Source: Jaapia argillacea MUCL 33604 (Eukaryota > Basidiomycota > Agaricomycetes > Jaapiales > Jaapiaceae). From it: DNA of 64,000 nt. The notes beneath the pieces are model-generated. The model was not told the DNA's origin, ran no database searches, and saw only the letters and a program-made list of their open reading frames with translations. The stretch covers positions 1 to 64,000 of the forward strand of contig KL197712.1 in the NCBI GenBank assembly GCA_000697665.1. The letters run 5' to 3'. Below are positions 23,311 through 34,757 of the stretch, piece after piece. Made by a program: the position numbers and the translations under genes. Numbering within the stretch: position 1 is the first letter of the stretch; the number at the start of each line of letters is the position of its first letter.

Positions 23311-24523
23311 TCATCCACCATCTCCAGCTCGCTTTTCGTGCAAATCGCCTCCTGCAACAGGTTTTGGTTCATCTGGCTGACCCGTCCCATGGACCACCAC
23401 CGCCGTCTCCGCTTCCGAAGGTGCAGTAGTAGTCTGATGACCATCCGCAAGGTCACGGGAGTCACCTGTCTCCGCATCGCTGAGGAGAGCCTCTCTTCGC
23501 CGTTGTCGCCGAGCTCGAGGGTTCAAGATCAGTGCCGCCAAAATGACAACAAGATCCAACACCTATCATATCCCTCAGCGTCCGTATGCTCGTCGTAAAG
23601 GGATATAACACTGACAATAATTAGCGAATACGCGACACCAGCCACAACATCGAACTCCGGTTTAAAGACCAATGATAGATTAGAGAATACGCCCCCGAAG
23701 AAGTCGATGGCCATGAATGTTATCGATAATCCGATGACTTCACAATGCTTCCATATTTCGTGGTATTGAGGGCTTCAGTCCGGCAAGTTGATTCATGACA
23801 AGGGTGATGGTGATATGGGACGTACATGAAACCAATAGTCAACAGCACTGAGGCGGCTATGCCAAAGAACATAGTCGGGCGGTCATTTCCATGCTCGTAA
23901 GACGGCTGAGACACGAAATTCAGCCTCGGACCATGTAAATATCACGAGAAATGGATAGGACTTTCACAGCAAAGATCATGGCCGTTTCAAATCCACCTAG
24001 GAAAGTTGCCATACCCAAGAACATGATAATACAAGCCTTGAATGACTGTTTGTTTCCATAGCATTGGCACTGAGAAACGTTCATGGTCGTTTAAATGGTC
24101 CGGCTAGGAGGTCAGATCAGTGGTGCCTAACTAGGGGGTCGAAGACCAACCTGGCTCCAAGACGCGAGGCAGAGAGCCCCAAATAATTGAGGTTGGATGA
24201 TCAAAGGTATGTTGAGATCCTGAACTATCACATAGACACCTAGAAAAACGGCTGATATTGACCAAAGCAAACTGAAACGATCGGGAAGAGGTGGGATCAG
24301 CATATGTCCAATGAGAGGCCAGCTATGGAGACGTACACCATCCAAGGTGACAGTCCTTCAGTCGATTTTGACCGGTAGCTTTTCCATACTTGAGGCACAA
24401 GCTGGGCGGTCCAGCAGATTGTACCTTTACATGCCAATGTCAGAATCATGGAAGGGTTCAGACGATGTAAATTGACGAACCTATTGTACCCAGGACGTTC
24501 TCTGCGACGGAATTGACAGGCAT
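23311..24523 (-). CDS. PQ-loop repeat membrane transporter, copy A
   Basis: Seven exons (24523-24481, 24424-24337, 24271-24151, 24069-23962, 23905-23826, 23772-23616, 23562-23311) give 282 aa. Two PQ-loop repeats are visible: TICWTAQLVPQVWKSYRSKS near the N-terminus, and TIGFIPQYHEIWKHCEVIGL about 130 residues later. Each sits in a three-helix bundle, giving about seven membrane spans. The family includes lysosomal/vacuolar cystine and cationic amino-acid exporters and fungal YOL092W/Ypq-like proteins, so vacuolar amino-acid export is likely but not proven. The C-terminal tail after ALILNPRARRQRRRE is charged and disordered. It lies downstream of a close paralogue on the same strand and shares all its internal intron positions. 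Confidence 0.9.
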
Positions 24524-24923
24524 TTACACAGTAACTTGAAGGCAGGGAAGGAGAACCTGGGGACTTGAGGAGGGGAGTCATCGCATACATATGAGTAATG
24601 GAAAGCCGGTGTCGGGCTTCGGTTATGGTCCGTCCCATCGATCCCATCCCCGATCGTCCGCTGTTTCGTGAATGCATGAAACGGTGTTTGCGCGGGTAGG
24701 GTGGGCTCGTGGATAGTTTGTGAGGGGCATCCAACCACCAAATCCAACGACAGCTCTGGTCAACATCCCAAAATGGAAACATCGGATGTCTAGATGGCCA
24801 CTGGCCTCAATTATTTATTTTTTTGGAGAAATCAAGCTGGTCTAACACGGGGAGACGGGGAGATTTTCTATGAACAATCATACCGAGACCAGTTGATTCC
24901 AGTTTCAAGGAGCAATCTATGTA

Positions 24924-26116
24924 TCATCCATCTTGAGCCCCCAGCCCCTTCTCCTGAGAACTGCCGTCCGATATTGGGGGGTTTGCTCCATCAAATGCCA
25001 CTGCCCCCCCTTCTTCAACCCTTGGAGTCACCGCTCGAGAACTTTCAGGAGGTGCATCAGAACCACCTTCCTCCATTTCCACAAGTCGAGCCTGTCGCCT
25101 CCGCCGTCGCCGAGCGCGAGGGTTCAGGATCAAGGCTGCCACGAGGACCACACCGTCTAACACCTATCACACCTCTTAGAATCCACGATTTTGGCAAGGG
25201 GGAGATCACTTACAACTACCAGGGTATACGCTATTCCTGCGATAACGTCGAATTTTGGTTTGAAGGCCAACGATAAGTCGGAGAATACGCCCCCGAGGAG
25301 ATCGACCGTCATGAAGGTGATTGAGATGCCAATGACCTCCCCATGTTTCCATATTTCATAGTATTGAGGGCTAGGGTGAGATTAGCAAGGTTACGAGGCG
25401 AATTGAAGGGAATAACCCACAAAAGGCCGATGGACAATAGAACCGAAGCAGCTATTCCAAAGAATGCGGTAGGACGGTTGTTTCCTTCGTTATATGAAGG
25501 CTATATTGAATATTAGTCTTGGAATAACACTAGAATATAAAATGAAACAGGTAAACCTTCACTGCGAAAACCATCCCTGCTTCAAACCCGCCCAGGAGAA
25601 GAACTGCGCCAAAGTACATCGCCAGGCATGTTCTTAGTGACCGTTTATTTCCGTAGTATTGGCACTACGAATACGTCCCCGTTCATTCAAATTTTCCAGC
25701 TGCGAAGTGAGATCAGTGTTGGTCAAATGGTGCGAATCGGGGACTGACCTGGGCCCACGATGTAAGACACAGTGCTCCAAATAATTGAGGTTGAAGTATT
25801 AAAGGGATGTTGAGATTCTGAACTATCGCGTAGACACCCAAGAATACTGCCGATATTGACCACATCAACCTTCCATCAAACAATCGTCAAGGGACGCTGT
25901 AGGAACCATAGAGTGGACATACACCAGTAAAGGTGAAAGCCCTTCGGTCGATTTGGATCGGTAACTCTTCCATACTTGAGGTACAAGTTGTGCGGTCCAA
26001 AAAATCGTGCCTATCGTCACCAAAGCACAAGTCAATGTAGCTCACCACAAGGGTAAAGGATACTTGAACGTACCCATTGTACCCAGAACATTCTCTGCTA
26101 CCGGGTTGGCAGGCAT
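24924..26116 (-). CDS. PQ-loop repeat membrane transporter, copy B (tandem paralogue)
   Basis: Seven exons (26116-26074, 26010-25923, 25869-25749, 25664-25557, 25500-25421, 25370-25214, 25163-24924) give 278 aa. The first six exons are 43, 88, 121, 108, 80 and 157 nt, exactly as in copy A. The protein starts MPANPVAENVLGTMGTIFW, continues TAQLVPQVWKSYRSKSTEGL, and has the second loop as SIGLFPQYYEIWKHGEVIG. The IPQY of the second repeat in copy A is FPQY here, and the middle helices differ in many positions, so the copies are not recent. The tail again begins LILNPRARRRRRR. Function as for copy A: a probable vacuolar small-solute exporter. Confidence 0.9.
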
Positions 26117-26512
26117 TGGTGGGGACTGACTTCGGTCCGTTTGTGAAGGGAAAAGAGGAGGATGATTACTCTCGACGTGGAGTCATGACAAACAAGGGGA
26201 TTCGGTGTCAGGCTTAGCCGCCGGCAAACTTGAGTCCAGCGGGGTTATGGTTCGTCCCGAACCCACCCGCACGCCTTCCCGTGATGGGCGTTGGATCTCG
26301 GGGTTCGGTCTTCAAAAAACACAGGGAGCCTGGCGGTGACTTTCCATACAGGATATCAACTGCCTTGCATACTAGGTCAGCCTGAGGGATTGCTTTCGGT
26401 GAGCACGCCTCATTCAGGTGCCACAGGAACAAAAAAAGTAGAAGTCGATTCAAATGGAAGGATGATCTGTTATACAACCGGGTCAGACAATACAAAGTCT
26501 CACAAAGTAGCC

Positions 26513-26993
26513 TTATGAACTCCTGAGACCATAGACGGTCTTGCCGTAATACAATCCCGTAACCGTCGAAGTGGCCGCGAGTACCACTGGTACTGGGCCC
26601 TTGGAGACACGAGGGAGAGATGAGAGTAGGAGGAGAGCGGATGCACCTGGATGTGCCAGGTATATTGAACAAAACGAAAAAGAACCATAGTGTGCCAATG
26701 TACTCACCTAAAGCAGCCTCGAGCCCGTTTGGTGTCCCCTTCCGAATGCTGTCAGCGCTCCAGAGATACAGCAAACCAACGCTGATAGAGGCTCATCAGA
26801 ATGATGCTAGCGAGGTACCAAAAGTGACAGACTCACCCAACTCCAGCGACCAAGGAAGGGACGGAACGAGTTCTAGCGAAACCTGTTACCCCCCCGACAA
26901 CGCAGAGACCACCCATCACATATGCCGGATACGCAGACTACGGTGCGAGACAGTTATTCTTTGCTCCATTCAGGTCATCGGCGAGCATACCAT
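26513..26993 (-). CDS. TMEM14-family small membrane protein
   Basis: Four exons (26993-26991, 26937-26837, 26781-26708, 26646-26513) give 103 aa, the normal size for the family. The first exon holds only the ATG codon. The protein reads SAYPAYVMGGLCVVGGVTGF, then a short polar loop (ARTRSVPSLVAGVGVGLLYL), RKGTPNGLEAALGASALLLL, and ends TVTGLYYGKTVYGLRSS, giving four hydrophobic segments. TMEM14 proteins sit in mitochondrial or ER membranes; the animal member TMEM14C moves protoporphyrinogen, and the fungal role is unknown. It shares a 173-bp divergent promoter with the methyltransferase gene that follows. Confidence 0.9.
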
Positions 26994-27166
26994 TTTGTAT
27001 AGACCAGTGATATTTTGGAGTCGGTAGGTGTTGGCAAGTCGTGTGTGAGCAGACAGGAGAGAAAGGTGGGGCCCCAGACACGCGTAATACGGCACACTCG
27101 GCCGAATGGCCTTAGATGCCGTTATCTGCAACCTCGGATTTCAATACTTCCACAGATCTCCATAAA

Positions 27167-28228
27167 ATGCCCAGCAGAGATGTCCTCCCACAAACCAACG
27201 AAGAATATGGAACCAAGGATTACTGGCAAGTGCCACAACCTGCTCCACCCTGGGTTTCACGTCATGGAGATGCTCCAGGGATAGAAGATATCAGCAGTAC
27301 GTTCGCTTTCGTTTCGAATTGAGGAATCAATAGGCAATGGTTTCTTCAACAGGGAGTCTGAAGGGGTGTCCTTCGATTGGTTCAAATCGTATAAAGATAT
27401 AGCAGAGATGATTCGGGAACTTATACCCAGCAAATCCGCCCGGATATTGATGCTCGGATGTGGAAATTCGAAGTTATCGGAAGATGTGAGCGTGTATTAG
27501 TGAACTCCCCTTTGAAGAAGTCCTTGATCATATTTGGCGATTGGTCAGATGTACGAGGATGGCTACAGGAATATCGTAAATATCGACGTAGGTCGAAATT
27601 CGTCCATCTGACTTTGAGTGACCAACCGAATGTTGAAGTACTCGGCCGTTGTGATTGATCAAATGCGACACAGACATGCAGACAAACTGGAGATGGAATG
27701 TGAGTCCGCCGTAACACCCTCACTCACTTCCGTTGACCACCTCGAACAACAAGGGCATGAGATGGATGTTCGTCGTATTGAATTTGCTGCAGATTCGTTT
27801 GACGTTGCGATAGACAAAGGTTGGATGCAACTTTATCTCTTCCCTGTTTCATCGTGTTGACGTTGTATAGGGACCATGGATGCGATGATGACATCGAAGG
27901 CGGACGTTTGGGCAAGATTCGGTATCCTTCCCATGAGCCCTTGGACATGACCTGACCTTCAGAAATATTCAGGACCCTCCACCGCAAGTCGTAGAAGACT
28001 GCACGAGAGAGGTCGACGAAGTACATAGGTATGGATTCCCATTTGATCAACAATCCCGGCGATAATTTATGGTGCAGAGTACTGCGCAAAGGTACAGGCA
28101 CTTTCCTGTATCTGACTTTCGGTCAACCCCACTTTCGGCGGCGGTTCCTCAAAAGACCCGGAACGAACCTAGAAATCCGGGAGCTAGGAGAGGCATTCCA
28201 TTACTACCTATACATAACAAGGATGTAG
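27167..28228 (+). CDS. SAM-dependent methyltransferase, EEF1A lysine methyltransferase 4-like
   Basis: Nine exons (27167-27225, 27279-27296, 27353-27485, 27549-27587, 27639-27699, 27754-27819, 27871-27911, 27973-28028, 28078-28228) give 207 aa. Family landmarks run in order: EEYGTKDYWDRRYQQESEGV, SFDWFKSY, the SAM-binding ILMLGCGNSKLSEDMYEDGY (GCGNS at 61-65), FDVAIDKGTMDAMM, VWDPPPQVVEDCTREVDEVH and RVLRKGTGTFLYLTFGQPHF. This is the eukaryotic group that includes EEF1AKMT4 and METTL13-like enzymes, which methylate lysines of translation factor eEF1A; the substrate here is inferred. Introns 1 (27226-27278) and 7 (27912-27972) begin with GC, and exon 2 is only 18 nt. No GT donor nearby preserves the conserved residues. 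Confidence 0.9.
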
Positions 28229-28347
28229 AATTGGGGTGGATATTGACCTATGCTTACCGACGCTGGATTCTTTGAAGACGACTACGTGACGGATAAGAGA
28301 GCCATACCCTCTAGCTCCCATATGGACCCAACGCCGGGCATTCGGCC

Positions 28348-30038
28348 TCAAAACAAGAACTTCACATTCTGGTAGAAATCCAACATGGGATTCTCCCCAT
28401 TGCGGAGCCGCGTTTTGCTGAGATCGGCGTATGTCTGGAGGAACTCCGCATGTGTAAACACGCTTGACTTGTGTTCTCCTACAGGGAGACCACTAGCTGA
28501 CACAACTCCGTCCATGGGTGGCCGTCGATTGCTAGGGTATTGGGATGAAAAGAAGGCCGATCCCAGTGATAACGAAGATGCGTTGGTTGTGAGAGGTAAT
28601 GATCGAGAGGCGGTGGAGAGCTTCGAGGAGTCCACGGGTTCGGCGAGAACGAACTCGTACATATCTCGTAATTGCTCGAAGTTGGTGGGGAAGAATATGT
28701 CGAAGTATCCCTGCTTCACCAGGATCGTTGAGCAAGCAACGGTGGTATTTCGGAACCGAGTCTGAACGACTGGGGCATTGTAGCCGGGGATGGTGTCGGG
28801 CAATGAGGAGAAATCGGATAGGAGAAGTCGATGTCGAGGGAAGTAGTTGCGGAGGGTAAGCATCAAGTTTAGGAGACGGGTGGGAATGAATTCTGGTTTG
28901 GAGAGGTTAGGGGCGAAGGGAAGGTTGACGAACGCCTTCCGCAATAATGGTGATGCCTTCAACATCGGCGATATAGGGGGGCCATGAGAGAGCTGGCGAC
29001 GGACACTCAAAAGGGAGGATATCAGGGGATCCGTTACGCGAGTATAATGGACCCCGAAATCGCCTTCGCCGTCTATGGAAATCCAGGCTTGCTTGGGTTG
29101 GAGAGTACGGAGATCATAGCGTATCATATCGTGCGCAAAATTATCCTGGAGTTATGGTTTTCAAACGGTATCTGGAGATGTATATAAAACTTACCACAAC
29201 TTCCATGGCAATGAAGAAACAAGGCGCCGTTTCCCGTTTGTTCCAGTGGAAGACACTCTTGTGTTCCACGCGGACACAATTGTGAACTGAACACAAGCGT
29301 TTCCTCTGAATCTTGGCGAGTCTCCCGCTGATCTCTGCAATGTGGTAGCGTGTTCGGTCATATACCTCGGGATATTCATCTCGGATGTAGTCCAGAATGT
29401 TCAACGCTAGAGTACCATTGCCGGCCCCAATTTCGTAAATGACGAAGTCCTCGTAGGGAAAGTACTTCAGCAGATACTCCGAAACCAGGCACTGGGCTAC
29501 AGCTTGACCGTACCATGGCTGATGAAAATCGTTAGCAACGGGTCCAGGATCAGGAATAAGAACTCGCCTTGAACAGTTCCGTAGGTGTGTGCCAAATCTG
29601 TCTTCCTGGCCCCTCCTGATCGGACCCGTACGCAGAGTATCGTTGTGCGACTTCCTCCTGGAACTCAACCGCGGTACGCAGCGACGGAAAGTCGAAACTC
29701 TCAGCGGGAGAATCGAGAATAACGGCTTGTTTGGGAAAATACCCATAGTGGGGATTGTACAAGGAGTCCTCTATGAAGTCCCGAACAAGCATTTTGACCT
29801 TCCTCGGGGGTACTGAATGTTTCTCGAGCTCATTGGCTGTCACGGGCCTGTACTTGACATGCTCGACGTTTGGATCCTCGTTAAATGAGATGTCATTGTA
29901 GTTGATTTTATCGGTTGGCTTCCGTTTCACGGTGTCGTTTCGGGTCGGGGAAAAAGATGAAAACGTGGAGGATAGGCCTAGTCTTGAACAGGGTCTTTTG
30001 GAGAGACTTCGAGCCAACCCAATGCTCGCTGGTCGCAT
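28348..30038 (-). CDS. NDUFAF7: Mitochondrial complex I arginine methyltransferase NDUFAF7 (MidA family)
   Basis: Three exons (30038-29568, 29518-29195, 29145-28348) give 530 aa. An Arg/Ser-rich mitochondrial presequence (MRPASIGLARSLSKRPCSRL) leads into the MidA domain: VRDFIEDSLYNPHYGYFPKQ, IWHTPTELFKPWYGQAVAQC, the SAM motif IYEIGAGNGTLALNILD (residues 185-201), a segment ending AMEVVDNFAHDMIRYD, and later YFPRHRLLLSDFSSLPDTIP. NDUFAF7 dimethylates an arginine of the 49-kDa complex I subunit early in assembly. Intron 1 (29519-29567, 49 bp) has a GC donor (AAG/GCGAGT); the nearest GT would put the conserved PWYGQA out of frame. An in-frame ATG at 30167 is possible, but the presequence argues for 30038. 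Confidence 0.9.
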
Positions 30039-30274
30039 GTAAAGAAGTGGCCCGCTGGGGTGGTTGAGGTGGCCAGAAATACCAAGTGCAACGTCGCGAT
30101 CGAAGAACAAGCGTGGTAAATTGCAGCTGATCTGCTCCAGCTCCCTCCAGCTCTCCTCCACTCTCATCGTCTCCTTAACTTCGCTACTTTTGCTTCTGGG
30201 TGACTGGACTGTCTATTTGCACCGTGGACTTGATTACCTGAAATAAGACCTCGTCGTTCACCCCTACCAGTCTG
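30039..30274. promoter_or_regulatory. Divergent promoter of NDUFAF7 and MMS19
   Basis: Only 236 bp separate the start codons of two oppositely oriented genes, so both promoters must overlap here. No TATA box is evident. The sequence has several CTCC/CTTC runs. Confidence 0.6.
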
Positions 30275-33200
30275 ATGGAAGGCGGAGAGAGAATAGAGAG
30301 GCTCGTTCGAACATGGATGACTACCGGACGAGATCAGGATATTGAAGAGACGGTGAAGGGTACGTAAGATCGTCCATCCAATCTGACTGTCTTGCAGCTG
30401 TTCCGATCTGCAGTCATTACAAGTGGAGGAGCAGGCTTGCTCAATGTCGTCAAAGCACTCGGTGAATATCTCACGGCTGAGGAAGAGGAGATGCGCACGA
30501 AGGGTGAAGTGCTCAGAATCTTGTAGCAATCCGCACCTTCTTCATGTCCAATATCTAGGGGTTGAGTTTCTCTCCTCCGTCTTGGGGCGCTGTCCTCCAG
30601 AGCAATTTAATCGTCAATCGGGTGCGAAAACCTGTTACAAGACATGAGTTTCAAACTCATCATACTCTTCTTCAAAGTCCGCGTCCTCGTAAACTTCTAC
30701 TGCGGCAAGTTGGAAGATACGGATACTCTCGTCCCAGCTGTGAAAGGCATTCTCTGTTTAACCTCGTTGCCGACTTTTACCTCTCCGGACGCAGTCGAGG
30801 TGGTGAAGGCGTAAGAACCTTGCCCTCGCCTTACTGCTGGTGCTAAATCGTCTCGATTCAGACTTTTTTCAAATGTGACCATGAAGGCATTGGTACAGTC
30901 CGTCCGATTCACCGTTCTCTCTGTGGTCGATTCTTTACTGGCGCGCCACCGAGATGGTCGGTCAAGTCGTTTTGGAATTTTGATGTGCAATATCTTACTT
31001 TGTAAAATCTTTTCAGCCCTCAAGAACATGGGTTCAGAGTTTGTAATCGGTTATATGGGTCTTGCCGAAGGGGAGAAAGATCCCAGAAACCTGATGCTGG
31101 CGTTCGCGATAGACCGCGTCCTTCTAATAGAATTTGATGTCGAGAAATTCATCGAGGTAACTTTGCTTCCACCATACCGTGTTCGCACTAACCATGCATA
31201 AATCAGGATTTCTTCAACATCACCTTCTGCTACTTCCCCATCACATTCCGCCCACCGCCTGACGATCCCTACGGGATTACACCAGAGGATCTGAAGCAGA
31301 CACTGCGGTATGCTCCTGAACTATGGCTATTCCACAGGACTCGGGCGACTCATTCAGTCGTTTAGATCATGTCTCAATGCCACCCCAGCGTTTGGACCCC
31401 TGGGGATTCCCTTATTCTTGGAGAAGCTGACAGCAGGTTCTCCCATCACCAAGGTTTCACTCCTTCCCCTTTCGGATGTATGAGAATGCTTATGATCTGT
31501 CGCAGAGGGATACACTTCGGACATTGTGCTCTTGCCTTCCTGTCTATGGACCCGCTGCAGCCATTCAAAATGGCCGAAAGCTATGGAACTCCCTCCGGCT
31601 TGAGGTATTGTCTCGCTTGTCCCGTTCTCGAAATAATGATCATGGACGTCCGCAGATCTTCCAACCTACGGACACTGAAACTGAGGAAGAGGCTCTGAAG
31701 GCGACTCAGGTCCTCGTTCGGACCATCTACGATACAGAGGAGCAAAGAAACGCTCCACATCAAGAAATCGAAGGGCTCGCCAAAGAGATCTGTGAGGAGT
31801 GTATCAAAATTCTTCAAGAGCCAGAAAAGAACCAGGGAAGATATGCCACCAAAACTTTATGTGCTTTTTTATCGACGACTGGTTCGTATTTCTATCCATG
31901 GTCTTGCGGATGACCTCATAATGAAGCGTTATGCAGAAAATATCTGCCGATACACTTTATCAATGGTTATTCCCCATTTAACTGGTCTTTTCCGCAACCC
32001 TGACGAAGTTACCATTCGCGCGGCGATCGTCACCGTCTTGTCCGAAATCATTGCAGCAGCTCGTGATGTATCCTCGACATCGACCACACAAGAGGTTTTC
32101 TTATTACCATACAAGGATGAAGTCCTTGGTGTTCTGGTTGTTGGATTGAAAAATCCATCCTCCTCCGGACCAGCGATTGACGGATTGAAGTCTATGGTAT
32201 CAACAAGGGGTCTACTATCCGACGAGGAACTCGGATACATTGTTCATAATGTCAATGAATTGCTTGACTCGGTTGGGGGCAGTGCCGACGAATCAACGTA
32301 GGCTCACGCCCTTCCATCACTTCCTGCGCTCACCATTTTCGTGATTAGAGACGCTTTGTTGGAGTTACTGGTTAGCATATCGTCTCACTCCCCTCGGCAC
32401 GTGGAGGAGACTACGCTTCCCCTCCTATTCAGCTCGCTTCCTGATTCCGCGTCTCCACGAGAAGCCGATTCTGAGCGGGCCAAATATTGGCGCACATTAA
32501 CGTCCCTCAAAAAGCTCTGCTCACAATCCGCGCTCTTCGAGACTCTGGTTATTCGACTCAGCACGAAACTGGACTTTATCTGCGAACAGGGAGCGGCACC
32601 AACCACGGATCTGGAGCCAACCGCTGCCTATGCACATGCGCTTCTTCACACGCTGGCGGACGTGCTGACTTCCAAAGTCAAGGATGACCATCCGGACGTG
32701 CCAAAATACATCGAACGCCTTGCGCCCCGACTCTATAACTTATTTATATACTCGGCTTTAAAGTCTGATGGTAGCGCATCGGTTGCAACTGACCCGCGGC
32801 TGATCAAAGTCGCCGGTCGCGTTATCACACTTATCCTTCAAGCAACTTCAGCCCAGTCCGTGTGCACTCGTTACAACCCGGTCACCCTTATTTACCCTTG
32901 TGCAGGAAACAAGAGCCATTCATCGTCGGTTTATATGCCGCCTATCTTCAAAGCGAAGTGACAAGGCTTGCAAGTGGCGCTCAGAAGATCACCCCAGATC
33001 AACTGTTTGTCCCCTTCAGTGTCAGTGTTGTCTCCATTTTCTTCGTTATCCTGTTCAATTTCTTTCTTGGATAGCCTGGAGCTCCGCTTGCACAAAAGAA
33101 CCTTGTCCACTTGTTTTCCACCGGGGTTGTCGCGGCTCGCAAAGAGGTGGGCTCGGGATCAAAGAGCTATAAAGGTTAGACTGCTTATAGCTTTCTAGGT

Positions 33201-34551
33201 CGAGATTCCGGTCCCCAACCCGAGCGAGTTTCTGGGTACGTTGCTAATGTGGAGTGTCCACTCCGCAGATAACAGCCTGCAGCGAGATTCGGCGTGGCAC
33301 ATTATCGCCTCTATCGTTAACAAGCGACCTGAAGGTGAGACAACGGCGTGTTGATCAACGATTCCTGCTCACCAATCCTTTACTTCATAGATGTGTCTTT
33401 ATTCCTGACCGGAAGTCTTGAAACATTTTGGCCGAACGAAATTGCAAGCAGCAACGCGTCCGTAACCACTCGACGGTTTGCTATTAATGGGTGGATATGG
33501 GTATGCCTTGGGTCCTTCACGATTTAGTCCAATTTTTCAACAAAGAGTGCAGCTATCGAAGGCCTTGTGGCTCCGTGGGCACCCATTATCAACTCAATAC
33601 GTCGATCGCCTGTTCGACCTCTTTTCTGATGCGACGGTCAGCTGGGACGCTGCAAGAGCCATTGGAATGATAGGAGGTTCTGACGATATTTTGAAGAAAC
33701 CCAATCACTCGGTCCTAAAAGTCAGTGGAATGCTACCTCGTCGGTTATGGATGCTGACGCCCTTTGTTCAGGTTCTCTACGCTCAGAAGCTGTGTACACG
33801 GTTACTCCCCCGCATTATCGAAGGTGCCAAGATTACTGCTAGTCCGTTGCCTTCCTGAATGGAGATGTCAACTTGAGTTCACAACTTTACTCGTAGATCC
33901 GGGTCAGCAGACGGCTCATCTGGTAGCCTTGGCCTCACTTATAAAATCTGTTCCTCAAACGACCTACATCCACGAAATATCGGCGGTAAGTGGCGAAGCT
34001 GAAACTACATGTCTGCCCTCACCAATGTTTTTTTAGCTTATGCCCCTTCTCCTTCGCGGTCTCGACTTGCCCGATTTTGACATCCGTGCCGATGTGATCG
34101 ATACGCTGTATGTGGCAACTGAGGGCCAATCCTCGAAGCCAACCATCGTTTCAGAGCATGCCACCACACTCGTCACGATCATGCTGAGGAATAGTGTTGC
34201 GCAGGAAATGCCCTCTATCGTATGTCAATTGCCCTCAGGTGTTGGGGCATTACTCAGCGTCGTGGTGTAGCGTGTACGGACGGCTGCCCTCAAGTATCTG
34301 GCTCTCCTACCGAATGTGATAAGGTATGATATCCTTCATCCCCAGAAAGCCACAGTTCTTCGGGAGTTAGCAAAGGCCCTGGATGATCCCAAGAGAGGGG
34401 TTCGCAAAGAGGCAGTCGAAGCACGGTACGTTTCTCCGTCATCTCTGACCTTCATTCGTTTACCCCTTCCCAGGTCAAACTGGTAAGCCATACCTGCATC
34501 GTTTAAGTATTAAGGCCGAACCTAGCTTGTAGGTTCACGTACGGGGGGTGA
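30275..34551 (+). CDS. MMS19: MMS19/Met18, cytosolic iron-sulfur assembly (CIA) targeting component
   Basis: About 20 exons encode an all-helical ARM/HEAT protein of roughly 1000 residues. Family landmarks are continuous across the introns. The N-terminal MMS19 domain includes GGAGLLNVVKALGEYLTAEE, VLVNFYCGKLEDTDTLVPAV, KGILCLTSL, FNITFCYFPITFRPPPDDPY and LFLEKLTAGSPITKRDTLRT. The middle carries ICRYTLSMVIPHLTGLFRNP, WDAARAIGMIGGSDDIL and YAQKLCTRLLPRIIEG. The C-terminus is RYDILHPQKATVLRELAKAL, DDPKRGVRKEAVEAR, then SNWFTYGG and TGA at 34549-34551. MMS19 docks Fe-S apoproteins (DNA polymerases, helicases such as XPD, primase) onto the CIA machinery. Start MEGGERIERLVRTW is the only ATG in a suitable frame. 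Some middle exon borders were read less carefully. Confidence 0.9.
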
Positions 34552-34757
34552 ATCAAGTCTGATAGTAATTAGGTGGCGTGTAATGAAGTGTTATCTAATA
34601 GACATCGGGGAAGGCTACAGTGGGAGGTGCGGACAGCAAATAATCAATCTTCAAAACTAAGTCTGCAGGGTATATGCATGATATTCCAAAGCAAACAAAC
34701 CGAGAAATAAGGAAAAATAGGTTCAGTGAGATAATGAGTGGCTCTCGTGACAATCTT

